A DNA stretch of 64,000 bases, from the NCBI RefSeq assembly GCF_042186555.1, contig NC_133327.1:51534065-51598064 (forward strand), in the 5' to 3' direction. How positions within the stretch are numbered: the first letter of the stretch is position 1; each line of letters begins with the position of its first letter. Positions 57,230-64,000 of the stretch are shown here, piece after piece. The notes under the pieces were generated by a model. It searched no databases. It had not been told where the DNA came from and saw only the letters and a list, made by a program, of their open reading frames with translations. This DNA is from Aquarana catesbeiana. Lineage: Eukaryota; Chordata; Amphibia; Anura; Ranidae. The position numbers and the translations under genes were made by a program.

Positions 57230-57540
57230 CTGATAGAACTAAAGTGTAAAGGAAAGGGTATGACCCCTGTCTGTTTTTTTTTTTTTTTGCCATCTGTGTC
57301 CTATTGGGATTGATTTCTTTCACTTTCTGTCCCATAGCCAAAACAGGAAATACAGTAGGATGACAACATTTAATATAAAATAACATTTCAGCGCATCTCA
57401 CAGGAACTGACATGATCACTGCATTTTTGGTGGGTTCAACAGGTGAATCCTGTGCTTGCTGAATTTTTTTCTTAGACTGAAAAAAGAAAACAAATCCAGC
57501 TGCCATATCTAAGGACTGTTAAGCTGCTATGTATTACAAC
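57230..57540 (-). repeat. Interspersed repeat related to 12700-12780 and 45680-45840
   Basis: The reverse complement of 57270-57360 matches 12710-12760 (GGGACAG.AAGT..., GGACACAG.TGG). A minus-strand frame at 57207-57506 has no recognisable domain. Confidence 0.45.
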
Positions 57541-58040
57541 TTTGTTTTTGGGCTAGGATATCCTTTAAGCCTAAAGCACGGATGTCAATACATTTCCATT
57601 TTCCACCAGAAAATTTTTTACATGTCAACAAAATTTTAATTTGCTATATCCGCAAAGGTAAATTGTTAGTATGCACCTAGCTTGTAAAAATAATTAATCT
57701 CAAAGGATGGGGATTTTTTGTTCATTCTAATAAGAAGTCTTATAAATTCTCCTCTTTCATTATAGTGCATATATGAAGAAGGTCAGTGGAACCGTCTGCA
57801 CTGTATGAGATAACATTCATTCTGTGGCAATGTATGCACTAGTAATTTTTTAAACATTTATTTTAAACAACAGATTTCATTTTTTGAATATGATATGCAA
57901 TTTTAATATTTAATAAGTCATTAATGCTGCATACAACTTAGTAATATGTAAGAAGAAAAATGAAAATTATAAACTGCTTTAAAATATATATTTTTTTAAT
58001 TCTTGAGCTCCTTGTATGTTCTTCAGTCTTTCCACACTTT
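57541..58040. other. No recognised feature
   Basis: AT-rich, apparently single-copy sequence. Confidence 0.4.
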
Positions 58041-58049
58041 TTCGCTGAG

Positions 58050-58270
58050 CAGGAAAATGACAGTGTGCAGCGACGGATCTGTCAGAGCGCCGCTCTCCCC
58101 TATGGGGGATCTGATGATGATGGACAGTAGAGCCCGTCGTCACCCGATCCGAAAACGGATGGAAAAGTAGGGTTTTCCGCCGTTACACTTTTCGGATCGG
58201 AGCAGGTCGGATGTCAGCGGACGTGTCACCGCTGACATCCGACGTTCCATAGGGATACATGTATGTCCGT
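58050..58270. repeat. GC-richer hairpin repeat, possible MITE
   Basis: CCCGATCCGAAAA (about 58143) pairs with TTTTCGGATCGG (58190), and GGTCGGATGTCAGCGG (58206) pairs with CCGCTGACATCCGACG-like sequence (58230). The ends were not located. Confidence 0.4.
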
Positions 58271-58325
58271 TTTTCGTAATAGAGAGCACAAAATAGAGCT
58301 GCCACTTAAATATCAAATCAAATCA

Positions 58326-59438
58326 TATATACACAGAATCCACCCTCCAATGGTGCAGATGGATAGCGGCGCGAACTATAACAATGATGAAATAATTGCT
58401 TGAAACCCTCATGGGTTTTCCATGAATAAGTGCTGGTCACGAAACATGTCGGGGCGTAGCTGTCTGGCAATCTAACACTAAGATTAGAGGAAGGAGTGAC
58501 GGGTGACGGAGCGGGGATCGGCCGAGGGACGGGTCACTGCAGGCGGGTGAGACACACTCCAGCTTCCATACTCCCTGGCCGTGTGTTGTGGTTTCGCTTT
58601 GTATCCTGTTCAGTGTGCCGTGCTGTTTTCCATACTGCTGTGAAGTGTGCTTTGCCTACCAGTTTTTATTTGAATGTGAGTTCATTTGACGCAGTTTTAG
58701 TGTGAATAAATTGATCTTTTTAACGATGCTACACTATTGGAGCCTTTTTTTTTTCTCATATATGATTTCACGATTATGAGGAAGAAAGCCAGTGTGTAGC
58801 AGTGGAGATCTGGAACGCATGGCTAACCCCCATGAGAGTGGGTTGAGGCTCTGTTTGGCCAAACACGAGAGTGGGAGGCCTTAATAGCTGGTGAGTTTGA
58901 ATTTCAGAAGGGAGTGGAATCACGTCACTGAGGTGTGTTGAAATTTGCGGATCACAGCAGAACGGTTTTGAGGATACCTGCACTGTCTTCTTGGGGTGGT
59001 GTTTTCTTGTCACACATTATCATCACTGTTTTTGTGGACTATTTTTGGATTTTTTTTATTTCACTTTGGACTTTGTTAATTAATTAATTTATTTTATTAT
59101 TTTATTTTTAGTTTTCATATATATTTTTCAAGTGATTATATGTTGTAGGAACTACTTGTATTTATTGTCACGTGGTGTATAGTAATATATATTTATCCCA
59201 TTATAGTTGGAATATTGGGGGGCATTTATTTTGTTGTACACACTGGAGTGTTCTATTCATTTAGATCACTAATACTTTATGTGTTATAAGAGTGAGTGCT
59301 TAGTTATCATTCATCACCTTTGAGATTCAGCACACCTCTAACTCACCCCAAGGTACTAAGAACGGTGGGGTTTCAAGCTATTTTTTCATCATTGTTATAG
59401 TTAGCGTCGCTATCCATCTGCACCATTGGAGGGTGAAT

Positions 59439-59451
<13 letters not shown>
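58326..59451. mobile_element. 1.1-kb element with ~85-bp terminal inverted repeats
   Basis: TATATACACAGAATCCACCC (58326) and GGGTGAATTCTGTGTATATA (59431) are inverted, and the match runs through CCAATGGTGCAGATGGATAG and AACAATGATGAAA to about 58415 (59367 on the right). The interior includes GAAACATGTCGGGGCGTAGC (58440). No transposase was recognised. It abuts (TA)n at 59445-59500. Confidence 0.7.

Positions 59452-59500
<49 letters not shown>
59445..59500. repeat. (TA)n microsatellite
   Basis: A pure TA run immediately follows the inverted-repeat element. Confidence 0.95.
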
Positions 59501-59504
<4 letters not shown>

Positions 59505-59965
59505 ATTATAATTAAGTTTTTTTTTTCACTTATGTTGTGTGGCACTTTGGCACTTTTTTTGCATTATATAATATCATCTATGATGCATTTCAGCATATTT
59601 ATTTGATTTATAGTGTCTTATGCACTTCGGTATGATCACGCTTTTGATTGTGTATGTTTATACTCAGTATTTTTTTTATGACTATGAAGTAACTATTTTA
59701 TTATTGTTTATTTATGTAACCATTTATTCACTAACATTTGATATTTGATTTAGGAGGGCACATAATTATTTTCATGTGTTTTAGTTTGGAGATGCACACA
59801 TTTTTTATTACATAGCAAAATTTAGCACACTTCTAGCGCAGCATTTTCTCTATTTATCAGATTGTTAGCACGCTATATGAGACGTGTTCTATGCATGCAG
59901 CTGATTAGTGTTAATCTCTAGGAAATTAGTTCATGGTGGCTCGCAGGATTCTGTTTATTTTGATT
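59501..59965. other. No recognised gene
   Basis: AT-rich sequence with GGCACTTTGGCACTTTTTTT and AGCACACTTCTAGCGCAG phrases that look repeat-derived. No coding signal was seen. Confidence 0.4.
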
Positions 59966-62275
59966 AGAGTTAGGTTATGTTTAAAAGTCGGGTTAGGGTT
60001 AAAAGTAGGGTTAGGGTTAAAAGTAGGGTTATGTTTAAAAGTCGGGTTAGTGTTAAAAGTAGGGTTAGGGTTAAAAGTTGGGTTATGTTTAAAAGTTGGG
60101 TTATGTTTAAAAGTCGGGTTAGGGTTAAAAGTAGGGTTAGTGTTAAAAGTCGTGTTAGGGTTAAAAGTAGGGTTAGGGTTAAAAGTAGGGCTAGTGTTAA
60201 AAGTCGGGTTAGGGTTAAAAGTAGAGGTATGTATAAAAGTCGGGTTAGGGTTAAAAGTAGGGTTAGGGTTAAAAGTAGGGTTAGTGTTAAAAGTCAGGTT
60301 AGGGTTAAAAGTAGAGTTATGTATAAAAGTCGGGTTAGGGTTAAAAGTAGGGTTAGGGTTAAAAGTAGGGTTAGTGTTAAAAGTCGGGTTAGGGTTAAAA
60401 GTAGAGTTATGTATAAAAGTCGGGTTAGGGTTAAAAGTAGGGTTAGGGTTAAAAGTAATGTTAGGGTTAAAAGTAGGGTTATGTATAAAAGTCGGGTTAT
60501 GTTTAAAAGTCGGGTTAGGGTTCAAAGTTGGGTTAGGGTTAAAAGTAGGGTTAGGGTTTTAAAGTAGGGTTATGTTTAAAAGTCGGGTTAGGGTTAAAAG
60601 TAGGGTTAGGGTTAAAAATAGGGTTATGTTTAAAAGTCGGGTTAGGGTTAGGGTTAAAAGTAGGGTTATGTTTAAAAGTTGGGTTAGGGTTAAAAGTAGG
60701 GTTAGGGTTAAAAGTAGGGTTAGTGTTAAAAGTCGGGTTAGGGTTAAAAGTAGCGTTATGTATAAAAGTTGGGTTAAGGTTAAAAGTTGGGTTAGGGTTA
60801 AAAGTAGGGTTAAGGTTAAAAATAGGGTTAGGGTTAAAAGTAGGGTTATGTTTAAAAGTCGGGTTAGGGTTAAAAGTAGGGTTAGGGTTCAAAGTAGGGT
60901 TATGTTTAAAAGTTGGGTTAGGGTTAAAAGTAGGGTTAGGGTTAAAAGTAGGGTTAGTGTTAAAAGTCGGGTTAGGGTTAAAAGTAGAGTTATGTATAAA
61001 AGTCGAGTTAGGGTTAAAAGTAGGGTTAGGGTTAAAAGTTGGGTTAGGGTTAAAAGTAGGGTTAGGGTTCAAAGTTGGGTTAGGGTTAAAAGTAGGGTTA
61101 GGGTTCAAAGTTGGGTTAGGGTTAAAAGTAGGGTTAGGGTTAAAAGTAGGGTAATGTTTAAAAGTCGGGTTAGGGTTAAAAGTAGGGTTAGGGTTAAAAA
61201 TAGGGTTATGTTTAAAAGTTGGGTTATGTTTAAAAGTTGGGTAAGGGTTAAAAGTAGGGTTAGTGTTATAAGTCGGGTTAGGGTTAAAAGTAGGGTTAGG
61301 GTTAGGGTTAAATGTCAGGTTAGGGTTAAAAGTTGGGTAAGGGTTAAAAGTAGGGTTAGGGTTAAAAATAGGGTTAGGGTTAAAAGTAGGATTATGTTTA
61401 AAAGTAGGGTTAGTGTTAAAAGTTGGGTTAGGGTTAAAAGTAGAGTTATGTATAAAAGTCGAATTAGGGTTAAAAGTAGGGTTAGGGTTAAAAGTAGGGT
61501 TAGGGTTAAAAGTAGGGTTAGGGTTAAAAGTCGGGTTAGGGTTAAAAGTAGGGTTAGGGTTCAAAGTTGGGTTAGGGTTAAAAGTAGGGTTAGGGTTAAA
61601 AGTAGAGTTATGTTTAAAAGTCAGGTTAGGGTTAAAAGTAGGGTTAGGGTTAAAAATAGGGTTATGTTTAAAAGTCGTGTTAGGGTTAAAAGTTGGGTTA
61701 GGGTTAAAAGAAGGGTTAGTGTTAAAAGTCGGGTTAGGGTTAAAAGTAGAGTTATGTATAAAAATCGGGTTAAGGTTAAAAGTTGGGTTAGGGTTAAGTG
61801 TAGGGTTAGGGTTAAAAATAGGGTTAGGGTTAAAAGTAGGGTTATGTTTAAAAATCGGGTTAGGGTTAAAAGTAGGGTTAGGGTTCAAAGTAGGGTTATG
61901 TTTAAAAGTAGGATTAGTGTTAAAAGTCGGGTTATGTATAAAAGTCGAGTTAGGGTTAAAAGTAGGGTTAGGGTTAAAAGTAGGGTTAGGGTTAAAAATA
62001 GGGTTATGTTTAAAAGTCGGGTTAGGGTTAAAAGTAGGGTTATGTTTAAAAGTCGAGTTAGGGTTAAAAGTAGGGTTAGGGTTAAAAGTAGGGTTAGGGT
62101 TAAAAATAGGGTTATGTTTAAAAGTCGGGTTAGGGTTAAAAGTAGGGTTATGTTTAAAAGTCGGGTTAGGGTTAAAAGTAGGGTTAGGGTTAAAAGTTGG
62201 GTTAGGGTTAAAAGTAGGGTTAGGGTTAAAAGTTGGGTTAGGGCTAGTCTTAACTCTAACCCAAATTTTAACCCT
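59966..62275 (+). repeat. Telomere-like satellite: 18-bp units, 90-bp higher-order repeat
   Basis: The basic unit is GGGTTAGGGTTAAAAGTA (18 bp), containing two overlapping TTAGGG-like blocks. Variants (GTTATGTTTAAAAGTC, GTTAGTGTTAAAAGTC, GTTATGTATAAAAGTC) alternate in order; ATGTATAAAAG lies at about 60229, 60319 and 60409, a 90-bp spacing of five units. The period is a multiple of three, so several frames stay open over hundreds of codons on both strands, which is not evidence of coding. At the right end (62238-62275) the sequence switches to the complementary strand form (CTAACCC, AACCCTAACCCTAAACC). Confidence 0.95.
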
Positions 62276-62393
62276 AACCCTAAACCAATTTTTAAAGTGA
62301 AATGTACTGACTAAATAGGCTCAATGTAGGTGATATTGGTGGATATAGGTGACATTGTGCTTATGGTTTTTCTCAATGGCCTTTTTTGCCCAG

Positions 62394-64000
62394 TTTTGAT
62401 GCTTTGCTTGGTTTACTCAGCAGCAAGCTGCAACGTCAGAACACATCCTTCAGGGACTGCATTCCACCAGTTGAAATGCTAATTATTACATTGAGGTAAG
62501 TTTGGACTTTTTGGTTTAAACTTTAACCTACTAAGCGTTAATCAAATGAACAGGCACACTAAGTGTATATTTCACCAAAAAAATGTATTTATGTTTTTTA
62601 TTTACATTTTTGACACAATCAAATACAGTGTAGAACTGCTTCATTCTTTCAAAAACAAAATTGTTTACATCACAAAATAAGTAACTAAGTATTAGGCTCA
62701 TCCCTATTTTTATATAAAAATGATTTAAGTTAAGTTTCTACCATATATATTTTAATTATTAAAAAAAAACACAGAACTAGGATTTTTAATTATAAAGTAT
62801 GATAAGTAAATGGGTCTTGGAATGCTTCAGGTTGCTGGGAGGACAAAGAAGGAGCACTTTCTCCATAGTACTGAGCAAGACTTGGAGCATTTGTGAAACG
62901 ATAAGGTGGCCCCCTATTGCCCATTGTATTGATTTCCTGGTCTGTAACTTTGTTGCATAGGCATCTAGTAATAAAATGGGTGGTTGGGAAAGAAGCATAA
63001 GTGGCTGTTTGTTGGCTGCAGTGGAAGATTTCTGTCTGTCTGGAAACTGTTTTGGGGACTGGGGATATATGATTTGATGATCTGCATCACAGAAATTTGC
63101 ATATCCATTTTCAGGGCATCGGGCACCTGGTCAAAATAGGGCACAAGGGTATTGGCAAATTGTTGGGAGAGAGACAATTGCCCGGTAAAACGATCTGACA
63201 GATCCTTTAATAAAGTGTACATTTTCTCAGACACTTTTTCATTTGCCTGTTTGATGGCACCCCCCCTCTTAGATGTGCGCCAATTGTGCACTGGTGCAGC
63301 AGCCCCCACCTCCTCCTGTTCCTCTTCCCCAGCTATCTCAGCCATTTGCTGATTTGGAGATCCTGGGTTTGAAGGCTCCTGTGTTGGTGATGATGAGTCT
63401 TCTTCTGCAGGTTCATCGTCCCAGTAGGTGTCTGTGCTGCAAATCACAAAAAAAAACAGACCATTGTTTTTAGGGGGGTGGGTAATAATTGGACAGAAAC
63501 ACAGATTCATAATACCTTTTTAGAAAAATTATCTTCGCATCTCCAGAATGGGTCTCAAAAATTCAAGGTCTTTGGCATACGAGTATGGTGTGAAGGACTT
63601 TGCAGCCAAACCACTTCTCATACTCCGTTCCTTTTTTAAATGACTATTAAAGCTATCCTTGGCACTGCGCCATCTGGTTTGCAAAGCTTTTACTGCACAA
63701 CAATTAAAACATATTTTTGTTATAATTTCAGATACCTGGCAACTGGACACTCCATTTCTAGTCTGCATTTTCAGTTCTTGATTGGGAAATCAACTGCTAG
63801 CTACCTAATCCGGGACACGTGCTCCATCATTTGGGATGTTCTTAAAGAGGTGGTCTTCCCAAAACCTACAACTGATGAATGGGCAAAGATAGCAGATGTC
63901 TTCTGCCAGCAGTGCAATTTCCCTAATTGCCTGGGTGCTATTGACGAAAAGCATATAGGCATCCAGAAGCCAGTAGGCAGTGGCAGCAGCTTTTATAACT
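62394..64000 (+). CDS. PIF/Harbinger transposase (HARBI1-like), two exons visible, runs off the window
   Basis: Exon 62394-62495 follows a T-rich tract and CCCAG and ends before GTAAGT. It encodes FDALLGLLSSKLQRQNTSF and DCIPPVEMLIITL. Splicing to the acceptor TATAATTTCAG (exon start 63732) rebuilds an Arg codon across the junction, giving LR-YLATGHSISSLHFQFLIG, then RDTCSIIWDVLKEVVFPKPT, FCQQCNFPNCLGAIDEKHI (first catalytic Asp, about 63933-63953) and VGSGSSFYN at the window edge. This is the DDE_Tnp_4 family order; the family usually has GAIDGKH where this has GAIDEKH. No stop is seen in either exon. Upstream exons (usually carrying an RRYWVHP-like motif) were not found before 62394, and the second and third catalytic acids lie beyond the window. 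The protein would cut DNA at three-base TWA targets, normally with a MADF/Myb-like partner. Confidence 0.85.
62965..63692 (-). CDS. MADF-domain partner protein of the Harbinger element, two exons visible
   Basis: On minus, an acceptor (TTGTTGTGCAG) precedes an exon from 63692 encoding KALQTRWRSAKDSFNSHLKK and KSFTPYSYAKDLEFLRPIL, the second half of a MADF (Myb/SANT-like) DNA-binding domain. A second acceptor (GTGATTTGCAG) precedes an exon from 63436 encoding DTYWDDEPAEEDSSSPTQEP, a Glu-rich stretch, WRTSKRGGAIKQANEKV and a C-terminal helical region (QQFANTLVPYFDQVPDALKM), ending with TAA near 62965. The donor of the first exon is uncertain; TAA at about 63529 follows unless splicing occurs before it. 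The N-terminal exon must lie upstream, above 63732. Harbinger transposases need such a partner for nuclear entry and DNA binding. Confidence 0.75.

Noticed and set aside
57207..57506. 99-codon minus-strand frame
   Set aside because: It overlaps an interspersed repeat, has no recognisable domain, and is not open in the related copies at 12.7 and 45.7 kb.
60551..62314. Very long reading frames (up to 580 codons) on both strands
   Set aside because: They result from a satellite whose 18-bp period is a multiple of three and that lacks stops in several frames; the peptides are pure six-residue repeats in every frame.

Overview
The window looks like intergenic DNA from a vertebrate, most likely an anuran amphibian and perhaps a ranid frog. 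The vertebrate call rests on an olfactory-receptor pseudogene at 35143-36068 and on the mix of transposons: piggyBac, Tc1/mariner, PIF/Harbinger, DIRS and CR1/L2-type LINEs. The frog call is inference from repeat families I associate with frog genomes, not from a diagnostic gene. No intact host gene was found. One short exon-like stretch (13455-13565) is the only other candidate host coding sequence. A 500-base run of N (25844-26343) marks an assembly gap.

The dominant component is a family of TTAA-flanked, piggyBac-derived composite elements whose ends read CCACTT...AAGTGG. Copies lie at 1-2177 (cut by the window edge), 13974-19020, 21518-32267 (a giant foldback copy holding two opposed transposase remnants) and 38618-44279. 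Copies 2 and 4 share one internal deletion that joins the transposase N-terminal linker to its C-terminal zinc finger, and both carry a roughly 360-bp tandem array apparently derived from the 5' region of the element. Smaller TTAA elements lie at 2915-3748 and 19739-20202. The nesting is readable: copy 4 splits a LINE, copy 2 sits in a Tc1 element, and Harbinger-type MITEs with TAA/TTA duplications sit in or near the others.

Region by region: 1-2.2 kb piggyBac-derived copy 1; 2.2-4.4 kb nested Tc1, MITE, foldback and TTAA elements; 4.4-7.1 kb (minus strand) a LINE ORF1-like region with two SGNH-hydrolase domains, each preceded by a 10-residue tandem repeat; 7.6-12.5 kb a degenerate DIRS retrotransposon (gag, RT-RNase H, tyrosine recombinase, SGNH hydrolase); 13.6-19.1 kb Tc1 with copy 2 inside; 19.5-20.8 kb another DNA transposon with nested insertions; 21.1-32.4 kb the giant inverted structure; 32.4-34.5 kb foldback and hairpin-rich repeats; 34.5-36.1 kb receptor pseudogene; 37.0-46.2 kb two LINE remnants and copy 4; 47.4-52.2 kb two opposed Tc1 copies of one subfamily; 52.8-56.6 kb a foldback element; 58.3-59.5 kb a terminal-inverted-repeat element; 60.0-62.3 kb a TTAGGG-like array with 90-bp higher-order periodicity; 62.4-64.0 kb the start of a PIF/Harbinger element.

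The Harbinger element is the least decayed part. Its transposase is split by an intron with good splice sites, and that intron contains, on the opposite strand, exons of the partner MADF-domain protein. It could have mobilised the TAA/TTA-flanked MITEs seen here, although its own terminal repeats are not visible, so that link is inference.
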